From the NCBI RefSeq assembly GCF_963675165.1, contig NC_087388.1, positions 6,233,651 to 6,297,650 of the forward strand: a stretch of 64,000 bases of DNA. Direction: 5' to 3'. Source of the stretch: Halichondria panicea (taxonomy: Eukaryota; Porifera; Demospongiae; Suberitida; Halichondriidae). This document shows, piece by piece, positions 46,843-58,656 of this stretch (within the stretch, counting starts at the first letter, position 1; each line of letters opens with the position of its first letter). A program made the position numbers and the translations under genes. The notes under the pieces are model-generated. The model saw only the letters and a list, made by a program, of their open reading frames with translations, did no database searches and had not been told where the DNA came from.

Positions 46843-47919
46843 CTATAGCTACACAGTATCATCATTATATGTGTAGAACTAACTTAATTTAGGTTACTCT
46901 ACTATCTTCGATTGTAGGTCGCATAAATTACATTGTTTCTTGCGGCCTGGAATCGAGGCTGTGGTTTGACCTCTATTTAAGACACAACATAAACAAATAA
47001 TTGTCAACGCAGCAGTTGCTACTTTTAGAGGTCATAAAATTGGAAAAGATCGAGGGTGTCAAATATTTGGAGGGTTGCTTTAAATCGAATAAGCACGGTA
47101 TTCCGTGAAAACCTTTCTAACGATCAATCCGCGAAAGTTTATACCCTCAAAATATACCCGCTATATGGTAGAATATACATGTATGTCATACAAGTATCAT
47201 CATAGATTATAACGACATAATAATTATAGACAATGACATTGCTCATGCTGCATACTGAGATGAGTACCAATATGTTACTCGCTATAATTATGGTACACCT
47301 GTAACATGCTGTACACTATTGCAGAGGTATAAATAACAGTCGGTCACCGGTCAATTTCTGAGCAATTAGCGTATTTAACCGGCCATTTAGCTACTTGCTC
47401 GGTCATAGTGTCCTAGCATGCAAAGATTGAAGGCCAAAGGTCATATTTATGATGCGCATGCGCACTAAAATAATGATCTCAAAACAGCCATGTGTCTTTG
47501 TTCATTGCACAAGAGGAGGCCTAGATATTTATATAGCTATGAAGCAGAGTGACAAGACGACTAGGTAAGCTTCTATTTTATGATCTAAGCATTACTTTAC
47601 CTTCCATAAACATAGAGATTACTAAGGACATTGCATGGGTAATTTAGTGTCCGACCAATATCACCTGATGGCAGAACAAAATGTATTATGTTAGGACAAC
47701 TTGTCAGGACAATCCAGATGTGCTATTTATACCTCTGCTATTTGTGCATCCAGTGATATGCCCAAAACTTTGTTCAACAACAAAGTTGCCTCTTACAATA
47801 ATTATAGCCTAAGAGGCCGTTTTATATAATGGTAGTTATTTTTGTGTAGAGGTAACCGCTTATATAGCACCGACCAGTGTGGGCACATCCCGTGTAAGAA
47901 TCCCCACCCACCCACTCAC
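46843..47919. other. Spacer after TRAF-L6 inside decayed ASZ1 copy 3
   Basis: Contains a truncated copy of the 44322-type element (about 46880-47103), a 3' end of the TACCGTATAGCG family (about 47130-47170, TATACCCGCTATATGGTA) and the element at 47322-47737. No gene was seen. Confidence 0.65.
47322..47737. mobile_element. Inverted-repeat element (CAGAGGTATAAATA termini)
   Basis: The left CAGAGGTATAAATAACA and the right TGCTATTTATACCTCTG are complementary over about 15 bases. It is present only in this unit; the equivalent sequence in copies 2 and 4 runs through without it. The flanks CTATTG and CTATTTG suggest a short target duplication. CAG-type ends would fit an hAT-like MITE, but the superfamily is uncertain. 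Confidence 0.65.
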
Positions 47920-48969
47920 TGTTAGAGTCGGCCCCTCTCTCCAGCAACAGCTCCACCATCTCCTCACCACCTGTGTCACACGCGTGCAATAATGCAGTCC
48001 ATCCACTGCTCAGTTGCTCATTCACATTAAAACCTGTACAAATAGCAGATTTTGACACTTTGAATGACCATAACTTAAGTGCTGTTGGTCCAATTTCAGA
48101 TATTTTACAATTTTCTGGCAGCTCAAAGCGAGCTCTTTCAAATGGTGTATTAAAATGAGAGTTTATTTTCGAGGCTGATTTTAACAAAAAAGCGTGGGCT
48201 ATAGGTGGGGGAAAAGTGCAAATTTGGGTCCGACTAAAAATATTGAGTTGAATATACCATCTGATAGTGTTTTTTCTCAGCTTTTAGAAAATCACAACGT
48301 CATTGCGATAAGACTAACGGAACTAAAGTTATGGGCCCAAACAGTGTACTAAGTAGCTCACCTGAATCTAGTATTGCATGGACCCTTTCCAGGTTACCCC
48401 TAGTGACAGCCAATCCCCTTGTTCCATCAGTCTGCTCTGTTCCTGCGGATCCGTATCAAACAAGACACATCCCTTTCTGTACTTTGACCTCGGGTTGTCT
48501 CCTCCTGTAGAGTTTCTGCTTCGAGGGTTGTTCATCTTTGGTTTATGTGGAAGATTTGGAGAGAATCTGCTCTGCTTGTACTTGATGGTCGTCGGCTGTG
48601 TTGCAGCTGATGATTTGATAGCATCAATCTCAGAACTGAGTGGCTTGCTTTCGACTTATCACTAGGTGGGGGGGAATCCCCTCCGACAATAAACCCATTT
48701 TGTTTAGGTTCGGTATCATTGTCTGTAATAATCGTACTAGCATTGCTGACAGGGGGAGGTGCATCCATCGCCACCACGTCTTTATCAGTAGCCAGATCAC
48801 TGGTGGCTGCTCCATTGTTGATGTTGTTATTGTTAGTCGGCTTCTTGGTTATTGTCATCACAGGTTCATAGTCCAAGTCTCCAGGTGATTGACAATCTCC
48901 AAAGTCAAACCCATCATCATCTTCAAAATTACTGTACAGACCATATCCTCCCTCTGGTAGGTAGCTCAT

Positions 48970-49481
48970 ACTGATGTTCTGTACTGTGGAAGGCTTCTAA
49001 TCTGCTTAGCTTAGCTTTGTGCATGCACATTTGCAGTCCGGCCACGCCCCTCTCCAATTTGTCCAACACGTGGGTTGTGGTATTTCTAAATGGTGCCCAT
49101 TTATTCTATCCAGAGCCCACCATACAAAATGTACATTGTACACACTCTTCCTAACCCTAACCTACAGTACTATGATATTATAGTATATACTTCACTGCTT
49201 TACATTCTGTCCATTGTATCGCCATGCTTACAATACACTGATGCTTTGTGTGTAAATCACTGATACTGAAACTGAACAGTCTAATTGAATTGGTGCCGAA
49301 AACCAATAGAATCTCCTCCAGTTTTAGTTCTTATTCAGATTGTCAGCTTCGTCTTCTTTGAAGAACAGTTTCCTTGTTGACTGGTAGAACATCGATTTAG
49401 AGCATCAGTCGTGGAACTGACAGCAGCTTGTTTGTTTCGTTTCTTCGTGGTAATCAATCCAGGAAAAAAGGGGATTTCAAT
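48970..49481. other. Unit joint: shortened copy of the ASZ1 upstream region
   Basis: Matches 26053-26776 but lacks about 200 bases in the middle, between CCGAAAACCAAT and the segment equivalent to ATCTCCTCCAGTTTTTAG. No gene was seen. Confidence 0.75.
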
Positions 49482-50541
49482 GACTCACTAACAACTGTGC
49501 CGCCTGGAGGTGACCTTTACTGGCCGCCAGACAAAGTGCCTGTGTGTGGGTGGGTGGGTGTGTGTGTGGGGGGGAGCATTGAATTCAGGCAATCACATAA
49601 TTATCGTTAACTACATTTGTGCAGCAATAGTCTCCCTACAGCTAGAATGAATTCTATAAAATTGTTCGTGCACCTTCTGAAGTAAGTTGCTTATGGTCTC
49701 TTAAATAGATTACTGAAACACTTTTTGGAAGAAAGGCTAGTATACAAACTGTAGTATTATTGTTTTGCAACAAACTAAGCCAAGCATTGACATAATAATT
49801 GCACTCACTGTCCACTCCCTGGAGTCTTGCTTGTGTATGTCAGCCTCGGCAGAGAGGAGCAGCTCCACTAGAGGCAGGTGGCCATTCTGACTGGCATAGA
49901 GCAGGGGGGACATCTGGTGCCTGTGTGTGTGTTTCAATAACCAGGGCGGATCAAGGTGTGTGTGCTTGGAGACTCTTTCATCAGCCATAACTTCAGTACC
50001 CGTTGATCCAATGTCAACAATTTTCTGCTGAAAGCTTAGAAAGAGACCTTTCAAAGGATGTCATCAACATTATGAGATAAAAATAATTTGGCTATATCAT
50101 GGAATTGTCCCATGGTTCAAGGCTGAAAAATAACAAATTATTTCCTCAACAAAATTTGTCTTTCTAAGCTTTAATATTGGATCAGTATGGCTGTTGAGAA
50201 ATAATATTACGCACTTTTAGGGGAAATTGTATAACGGTATTTAGCAAAAATGAATCTATATGGAAAATATTCTCTCACCTGTCGGATAGGTACTGACCTT
50301 TGCCCCCTTGTTGAGTAGGCACAGGAGACGAGGCCCTCCCTCCGAGTCACACTCTTGTGAGCACACACCGCCATCAGAGCCGTGTAGTAGTCTGTGTGGG
50401 TGTGTCGGTGGGTGTGTGTGGAGGGGGAGGGATAATCAGCACAGATATTAGACTTAATAAATACATACGTGTCCGTTATATGAATACTATAAGGCCACAA
50501 AGCATATTTATATGCCACCCACACACCACACTAAGCCATTG

Positions 50542-50557
50542 TCTAGTCACATGATGT
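50542..50557 (+). promoter_or_regulatory. Shared TRAF-like upstream box, L7
   Basis: Exact TCTAGTCACATGATGT, 55 bases before the start of TRAF-L7. Confidence 0.58.
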
Positions 50558-50611
50558 CCATTTGTTTGCTAAGTGTACGTGTATAGCTGCACAGTTAGTT
50601 TGGAACTAAAC

Positions 50612-52048
50612 ATGAATAAGCTATCACTGAATGAAGGAGGTTATGACTACAAGTTCATAGAAGAACCTGCAGACTCTCTCAAGTGTCTCATCTGTCTGCT
50701 AGTAGTTAGGGAGCCACAACAACATGGCGGCTGTGGGAAGCTATTCTGTAAAGTGTGTATTGACAAGCACAAGACCCTCAGAAATACCTGTCCACACTGT
50801 AGAAGACCACTCTTGCAAACGGGGCTTTTCCCTGATCTTAGAAGTGAGTAAATCTTTACATGAAAAATTAATGTGCTACACGTACGTGAGAGCTAGAGTA
50901 CATGTAGCTATTCTACTGAATATGGCTACCATTATACATGTATACATTGAATAAAATATGCTATAACATTGTTTTGTTTTGTAGGTGAGCAGGAAGTGAA
51001 GTCTCTGCTGGTTCATTGTCCAACAGCCTGTGAATGGAATGGAGAGCTTCGATCACTAGAAGATCACATGCAGAAAGTCTGTGAGAATGCTATAGTTCCT
51101 TGCCCAAATGGTTGTAGCAATGGCAAAACAAAGATGATGCGAAAAAACGTTGATTTTCATATCCTAACTAACTGCCCGAATCGATCACATTCGTGTACAA
51201 AATGTCAGAATGTGATGGAGTTTAGGAATGCCATAAGCCATGAACTAAACGAGTGCCCCAAGAGACGGTACACATGCCCACACTGCAATGAAGCTGGTGT
51301 GTATGATGAGAGAACTACTACACATCTGGAAGTCTGTCCTAGAGTAGAGATAACATGCAAAAAATGCTCACTACAAATCATTCGCTGTGACGAATCATGT
51401 CATCCTTTGTTCTGCCTGAATGAACCAGTTCGCTGCACATACTACAACATTGGCTGTAAAGAGAAGCCTCTAAGAAAAGATGTAACTAAACACGAGGAGA
51501 ATGCTCAGCTTCACCTTTCACTAGCAACTAAAGAAGTCTTGAGGCTAAATAAAATACAATTCCGGAAAGATGCACTGACATTCAGAATGAATAAGTTTGA
51601 AAAACATAACTTAAAAAAAAACAAATTTTATAGCCCTCCTTTCCACACCTCAGAAGCAGGTTACAAGATGTGTATCCGTGTATATGCCAATGGTCTTGGT
51701 GATGGTAAGGGCACTCATGTTACAGCGAGTGCCCATCTCATGAAAGGAGACAATGATGACTCTCTGTCCTGGCCGTTTACTGGGACAGTCACAGTCGAGC
51801 TACTCAACCAACTGGAGGACAAGAACCATCGCAAGGAGACACTCACATTCCCAGCAAACGATGATGTCAGTGAGAGAGTGGTGAATAATGAGAGAGGGGA
51901 AGGATGGGGCTACCCTGACTTCATCTCCCACGCTGACCTCGTTCACAAGCCTCTTACAAACACCCAGTACCTCAAAGACGACACTCTAATATTTCGAGTA
52001 TCTGCAGAAGCTCCTGACTACAAGCCATGGCTGGAGTGTACTAATTGA
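50612..52048 (+). CDS. TRAF-like protein L7
   Basis: TRAF adaptor of 431 residues, exons 50612..50843 and 50985..52048. The N-terminus is shortened (MNKLSLNEGGYDYKF), losing the four-residue GQFS segment of its relatives. The finger ends KTLRNTCPHC. The second exon gives the same protein as L3, residue for residue, and the following spacer is nearly identical too. The first exon and upstream region are more different than the second, so either conversion restored the second exon or the duplication boundary lies in the intron. The upstream in-frame ATG at 50573 gives a longer frame but lies inside the promoter zone; the conserved start is preferred. Confidence 0.9.
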
Positions 52049-52302
52049 CTATATATTATAGTTACAGTACCACGTACGTGTAAGTAATTACCTGTGTACC
52101 AACTGATTGTAGGACAGTTAAGTTTTGTGTCATATATATATTGCCAATAATTTATCTATAATAATACACATATTATTATAACAGTAATTATTATCATTCC
52201 TACATTATGGACTATAAACATGACATAAGATCACTATACCTGCTAATGCAGACAACACCTGGTCTATACAAACAACGACATGCTCAACTAACAAAGTCTG
52301 CA

Positions 52303-52483
52303 TACCGTATAGCGGGTATATATTTTTGCGGAAATGCCTTTAGAAAGGTTTCGCGGATTTAATTTTCGTGGAAAAGCGCCTTTTTGCAGCATGCATGCGG
52401 TATTAAATTCGCGGTTATAAATGTTCGCGGTACACGCCTAATCCACGACATTTATACCCTCGAAATATACCCGCTATACGGTA
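52303..52483. mobile_element. Palindromic-ended element, copy of 36436-36616
   Basis: Same ends and interior as the element between L3 and L4, at the same distance from the gene upstream. Confidence 0.82.
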
Positions 52484-52729
52484 TACTGAGATGAGTACCA
52501 TGCATTAATTAAGACTCCCATAGCAGTATAGTATTATAATTACAGCCACTTCAGAGACGCACAGCACATTCTAACAGTCAAAGTACTATTTTACATGTAC
52601 GTTTTTATACACCAAATATATGTCAGATGTCAAGTACATTTTAAGTGAAATATACAAAATGAATACATGTATTTTATGAATTATTGTCGGGCTCCACAAA
52701 ATATTCATGAGGGGGAAACCCACATATTC

Positions 52730-52745
52730 TCTAGTCACATGATGT
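52730..52745 (+). promoter_or_regulatory. Shared TRAF-like upstream box, L8
   Basis: Exact TCTAGTCACATGATGT, 44 bases before the start; the flanks match L4. Confidence 0.58.
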
Positions 52746-52788
52746 CTATTTTTGTTTGTCTATAGCTATATACAGTTTGGAACTAAAC

Positions 52789-54257
52789 ATGAATGGTCAA
52801 TTTTCTAGCCTATCAATCAATGAGGCCGAGGGAGGTTACGACTACAAGTTCATAGAAGAACCTGCAGACTCTCTCAAGTGTCTCATCTGTCTGCTAGTAG
52901 TTAGGGAGCCACAACAACATGGCGGCTGTGGGAAGCTATTCTGTAAGAGCTGTATAACTAAGTACAGGAGGAACGATTGTCCTCACTGCAGACAACCAAT
53001 CAGGGCATCTGGATACCAGCAATTCGGAGGAACTATCTTTAACGATTTTAGAAGTGAGTTAAAAGAGCTATACATGTAGAAATAGTACATAGTATAGACA
53101 CACATACAAGAGTTTCGATTCGTGTCTTTCCCTATATATAGTGGCCTGGCTCTCAAAACTTCCTGCACTTAAACATGAGAACGTTTCTATACCCCTATAC
53201 TATAATTATTCTAGGTGACCAAGAGGTGAAGTCTCTGCTAGTATACTGCACGACCAGCTGTGGTTGGCAAGGGGAGCTGCGATCAGTCGAAGATCACAAG
53301 CAAAACAAGTGCGAAAATAATATAACCCCATGCCCAAATGATTGCGGCTTCGCGCTTATAAGAAAAAATCTTCAGTTTCATCTTGCAACAGACTGCCTGA
53401 GGCGACTCACAAGCTGCCTAAAGTGTAAGCAAGAGATACAGTATCGAGATCTGGACAACCACATGGCAAGAAAGTGCCCCAAGAGACAGTACACATGCCC
53501 ACACTGCAATGAAGCTGGTGTGTATGATGAGAGAACTACTACACATCTGGACGTCTGTCCTAAAGTCAAGATCCCGTGTTATAAATGCTCGGGTACATTT
53601 TCTCGCTGCGATGAATCAAGTCATCCAGTATTTTGCCCTAATGAACCAGTTCAATGCAAGTACTACAGTATCGGCTGTGCAGAGAAGCCTCTAAGAAAGG
53701 ATAAGAGTACGCACGAAAAAAATGCACAGCTTCACCTTTCACTAGCAACAGAAGAGGTATTGAGGCTAAAGAAAGCACAGTTCTGGAAAAATGCTCTAAC
53801 ATTCAGAATTAAAAACTACAAGGTACTCGAATTAGAAGGAAAAGATTTTTATAGCCCTCCCTTCTTAACTTCAGCATCAGGCTACAAGATGTGTATACGT
53901 GTTGATACTAGTAAAGGCACTCATGTTTCAGTGTATGCCTATCTCATGAAGGGAGACAATGATGACTCCCTGTCCTGGCCATTCACTGGGAGAGTTACAT
54001 TTGAGCTACTCAACCAACTGGAGGATGATAACCATCACAAGTGGACAACCAGATTCTCAGCAGATAGTGTTTCCAGTCAGAGAGTGGTGGATCATGAGAG
54101 AGGGGGGAAAGGATATGGCCGGCCTAAGTTCATCTCCCACACTGACCTCGCTCACAAGCCTCTTACAAACACTCAGTACCTCAAAGACGACACTCTAATA
54201 TTCCGAGTATCTGCAGAAGCTCCTGACTACAAGCCATGGCTGGAGTGTACTAATTGA
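52789..54257 (+). CDS. TRAF-like protein L8 (mosaic of both subgroups)
   Basis: TRAF adaptor of 435 residues, exons 52789..53053 and 53215..54257. The promoter, start and first part of the finger exon are L4-like, including the NEAEGGYDYKF insertion. After FCK the sequence switches to the L5/L9 type (SCITKYRRNDCPHC, then the GYQQFGG tail), and it stays so through the zinc fingers and most of MATH. Near 54130 it returns to the L4 type (FISHTDLAHKPLTNTQ, ending LECTN without the added Cys-Val), and the 3' flank is L4-like for more than 1 kb. The exchange points fall in near-invariant DNA, as expected for homologous recombination or gene conversion. Confidence 0.9.
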
Positions 54258-55151
54258 CTGTATAAAAATTAATAGCTACATTATCATAATTATACGTGTA
54301 GGAAAGTTGAACTAATTAATGGACCTGACTGTACATGTAATTTCTTTCAAATATCCATTGTATATACAAGTATCTTCATAGATTAAAATAATTATAAAAC
54401 GACATAATAAACTATCATAACAAGTGTTGCAAGCGTGCGCTTGCTAATGCCTCCCGCCATGTTTTGCTTTCGCTCTAAAAGTATTAGTGTTATAGTAGTT
54501 TCTATAATGAATTTTATATTAAAGTTAGCTTATCTATATAAAGTCACTGAGAAGAAAAGACTTATTTAAATGCATCTATTGTTGTTATTTAAGAAAATTG
54601 ATTCTTCCAGGATTTGTAGTTCAGTGTATATAATGTCTAAGAAGAAAAGACCTGTGTACATGCATATTATTATCTATATTGTTATATGGTAGTGTTTTGT
54701 GGCTTACCAGGCCCTCAAGACAAAGATGACTCTGCCAGGAGGATCTGGATCTTGGATATTATTTTCTCACACGTGGGGAATGAGCGCGCATGCGCATTAC
54801 ATCCACAGGAATAATTAAAGGGTGTGTCCAAAGGGATCATTTTCACAAATGACTACTGCTAGCTAGCTGTTTTAACAGATATTTTCTGAGTCTTGTAGCT
54901 AACAAAAAGCTAGCGCTTTAGTACAAGGCTAACTCATATGTTGAATAGAAAGTTTGTGCGAACAAATGATGCTATGAAAGATTCTAAAGAGGCTACAACA
55001 GCCTTCAATATGAGTCAAACTAGCCATAACTCGAGAAAGAAGCTTTAGTTTACTATTCCACGAATCAAAATCCAAGAGAACGTGGCTAGAAGTCTATAGA
55101 AACTGCTAGCTTTCGTCGCATTGCAACCGTTGAGCAGTTACAGCTGGAACA

Positions 55152-55189
<38 letters not shown>

Positions 55190-55554
55190 CAGCTTTACCG
55201 TATCCCTCGTGCGGCTACGCCTCGAGGCATAATTATTAACAATGACATTGCTCATGCTGCATAATGAGAAAAATAAGTTACTTGCTATTTATGGTACATT
55301 AGTAACACATGCATGCACACTAGTGTGTGTCCAGTGATGTGCCCAGAACAGAACTTTCAAAGTGGTGGCTTTAAATCCTCAATCTCAAAATCCAACAACA
55401 AAGTTGCCTCTTACAATAATTATAGCCTAAGAGGCGGTTTTATACAGTGATGGTTATTTTTGTCTATAGAGGTAACTGGTTATACAGCACCGACCAGTGT
55501 GGGAACATCCCGTGTGGGAACATCCCGTGTAAGAATCCCCACCCACCCACTCAC
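54258..55554. other. Intron 2 remainder of decayed ASZ1 copy 4
   Basis: Nearly identical to 38344-39597, with a longer (CA)n run at 55152-55188 and a short duplication of GGGAACATCCCGTGT near 55500. No gene was seen. Confidence 0.75.
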
Positions 55555-56626
55555 CTTTATGAGTGTTAGGGTCGGCCCCTCTCTCCAGCAACATCTCCAC
55601 CATCTCCTCACGACCTGTGTCACACGCGTGCAATAATGCAGTCCATCCACTGCTCAGTTGCTCATTCACATTAAAACCTGTATAAATAGCAGATTTTGAC
55701 ACTTTGAATGACCATAACTTAAGTGCTGTTGGTCCAATTTCAGATATTTTACAATTTTCTGGCAGCTCAAAGCGAGCTCTTTCAAATGGTGTATTAAAAT
55801 TAGAGTTTATTTTCGAGGCTGATTTTAACAAAAAAGCGTGGGCTATATATAGGTGGAGGAAAAGTGCAAATTTGGGTCCCACTAAAAATATTGAGTTGAA
55901 TATACCATCTGATAGTGTTTTTTCTCAGCTTTCAGAAAATCACAACGTCATTGCGATAGGACTAACGAAACTAAAGTTATGGGCCCAAACAGTGTATAAG
56001 TAGCTCACCTGAATCTAGTATTGCATGGACCCTTTTCAGGTTACCCTTAGTGACAGCCAATCGAAGCTCCTCCCCTTGTTCCATCAGTCTGCTCTGTTCC
56101 TGTGGATCTGTATCAAATAAGACACACCCTTTTCTGTACTTTGACCTCGGGTCGTCTCCTCCTGTAGGATTTCGCTTTGAGGGTTACTCATCTTCAATTT
56201 GTGTGGGAGATTTGGAGAGAATCTGCTCTGCTTGTACTTGATGGTCGTCGGCTGTGTTGCAGCTGAAGATTTGATAGCATTAATCTCAGAATTAAGTGGC
56301 TTGCTTTCGACTTGATCACTAGGTGGGGGGGAATCCCCTCCGACAAAAAAACCCATTTTGTTTAGGCTCGGTATCATCGTCTGTAATAATCGTACTAGCA
56401 TTGCTGACAGGGGGAGGTACATCCATCGCCACCGCGTCTTTATCAGTAGCCAGATCACTGGTGGCTGCTCCATTGTTGATGTTGTTATTGTTAGTCGGCT
56501 TCTTGGTCATTGTCATCACAGGTTCATAGTCAAGTCTCCTGGTGATTGACAATCTCCAAAGTCAAATCCATCATCATCTTCAAAATTACTGTACAGACCA
56601 TATCCTCCTTCTGGTAGGTAGCTCAT

Positions 56627-57329
56627 ACTGATGTTCTGTACTGTGGAAGGCTTCTAATCTGCTTAGCTTTGTGCATGCACTTTTGCAGTCCGGCCACGCC
56701 CCTCTCCAATTTTGTCCAACACATGGTTGTGGTATTTCTAAATGGTGCCCATTTATTCTATCCAGAGCCCACCATACAAAATGTACATTGTACACATTCC
56801 TAACCTACAGTACTATGATATAGTATATACTTCACTGCTTTACATTCTGTCCATTGTATCGCCATGCTTACAATACACTGATGCTTTGTGTGTAAATCAC
56901 TGATACTGAAACTGAACAGTCTGGATACTGAAACTGAACAGTCTGGTGCCGAAAACCCGCAATATCTACCAAAACACAGTTACATTCCAGTAGAATTGTT
57001 ACTCGAAATGTTTTCATTCGCTGCCGTGTCCAACAGTACATTGTCCAAACTCAATGATGCCTTCCTTTCCATGAGGTGAGGCTGACTATCAGAGCACAGG
57101 GAGGAGTAACTTAACACACATCTCATAGCCATATTCTCTCGGTCATTTTGAGATTATTATCTCCTACAGTTTTTAGTTCTTATTCAGATTGTCAGCTTCG
57201 TCTTCTTTGAAGAACAGTTTCCTTGTTGACTGGTAGAACATCGATTTAGAGCATCAGTCGTGGAACTGACAGCAGCTTGTTTGTTTCGTTTCTTCGTGGT
57301 AATCAATCCAGGGAAAAGGGGATTTCACG
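56627..57329. other. Unit joint: copy of the ASZ1 upstream region
   Basis: Very close to 40638-41334, including the duplicated GATACTGAAACTGAACAGTC. No gene was seen. Confidence 0.8.
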
Positions 57330-58602
57330 GACTCACTAACAACTGTGCCACCTGGAGGTGACCTTTACTGGCCGCCAGACAAAGTGCCTGTGGGTGGGTG
57401 GGAGGGTGTGTGTGTGTGTGCGTGTGTGTGGGTGTGTATGTGTGTGTGTGTGTGTGTGTGTGGGGAGCATTGAATTCAGGCATCACATAATTAGCTTTAA
57501 CTACATTTGTGCAGCAATAGTCTCCCTACAGCTAGAATGAATTCTATAAAATTATTCGTGCACCTTCTGAAGTAAGTCGCTTATGGTCTCTTAAATAGAT
57601 TACTGAAACACTTTTTGGAAGAAAGGCTATATATATATATAAACTGTTGTTTTTGCAACAAACTAAGCCATGCATTGACATAATAATTGCACTCACAGTC
57701 CACTCTCTGGAGTCTTGCTTGTGTATGTCCGCCTCGGCAGAGAGGAGGAGCTCCACTAGAGGCAGGTGGCCATTCTGACTGGCATAGAGTAGGGGGGACA
57801 TCTGGTGCCTGTGTGTGTGTGCATGAATAACCGGGCGGATCTAAGTGTGTGTGTGTGTTTGGGGACGACCGTTGATCCAATGTAATACAATTTTCTGATT
57901 TTCTGAAATCTTAGAAAGAGACCTCTCAAACGGTGTCGATCCTCAGAGTATATATATTTGAGAGAAAAAATTAGAGCTGTCCATGGATATACATTTAGCC
58001 CATGGTCCAAGGCCGAAAATACAAATTATGCATTCGATGAAATTTTGAATTTTTACACATCATTTGAAACGTCTCTTTCTAAGCTTTCACGTTATATGGC
58101 TATTAAAATATTACGCACTCTTAGGGGAAATTGTATAATGGTATAATAAATATATTCTCTCATCTGTCGTATGTGTTGACCTTTGCACCCTTGTTGAGTA
58201 GGAGTCTGGCACACAAGACAAGGCCCTCCCTCCGAGTCACACTCTTGTGAGCACACACCGCCATCAGAGTGGTGTAGTAGTCTGTGTGGGTATGTGTGTG
58301 GGTGGGTGGAGGGGGGAATCAGCAGAAGCCAGAATATACATGTAATATAGTTATGTATCAGAGGAGGTACGACATGAGTACCTTGATTAGGTTTGGTCAC
58401 TTGTAAAATTGATCATTGTTGCATGTGACTAATTAACTCAATTTGAGGGTACTTGTGTCAGACCTCCTCATGTACTAGCCTCCTTCATAAGGCCTCAGAA
58501 AGGCCTGGGATCGAGGCTAGTCATGTACTAACGCGACAGCCACAAAGCATATTCATAAGGCCACCCACACACCACACCACACCACATTACACCACACCAT
58601 TG

Positions 58603-58616
58603 TCTAGTCACATGAT
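58603..58616 (+). promoter_or_regulatory. Shared TRAF-like upstream box, L9 (shortened)
   Basis: TCTAGTCACATGAT is kept, but the following GT is deleted; 41 bases before the start of TRAF-L9. Confidence 0.55.
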
Positions 58617-58656
58617 TTATTTTATAAGTAAAGTGTAGCTAAACAGTTAACTAATA

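Larger units (their letters stand above)
41335..48969 (-). pseudogene. Decayed ASZ1 copy 3, with TRAF-like L5 and L6 inside
   Basis: Exon remnants: 1 (48362..48969), 2 (47920..48033), a second exon 3 (44915..45032) lying between L5 and L6, exon 3 (42184..42301), exon 4 (41701..41812) and the truncated exon 5 fragment (41335..41393). Exon 1 keeps the start region but has a one-base deletion (GACTTATCAC for GACTTGATCAC) and a 10-base deletion near its end. The exon 2 donor region is deleted, and the exon 3 donor has changed from GT to AT. There are no SAM, coiled-coil or anchor exons. The duplicated exon 3 shows that a TRAF gene together with its flanking ASZ1 exon was duplicated inside the intron. 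Confidence 0.88.
49482..56626 (-). pseudogene. Decayed ASZ1 copy 4, with TRAF-like L7 and L8 inside
   Basis: Exon remnants: 1 (56009..56626), 2 (55555..55677), 3 (50279..50391), 4 (49809..49920) and the exon 5 fragment (49482..49539). Exon 1 carries the same one-base deletion (AGTCAAGTC) and two-base deletion as copy 2, so those lesions predate the split of the two copies. Exon 1 also has extra changes around 56340 that shift the frame again. Exon 3 has lost several bases (GAGTAGGCACAGG for GAGTAGGAGTCTGGCACAGG). No 3' exons follow. Confidence 0.88.
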
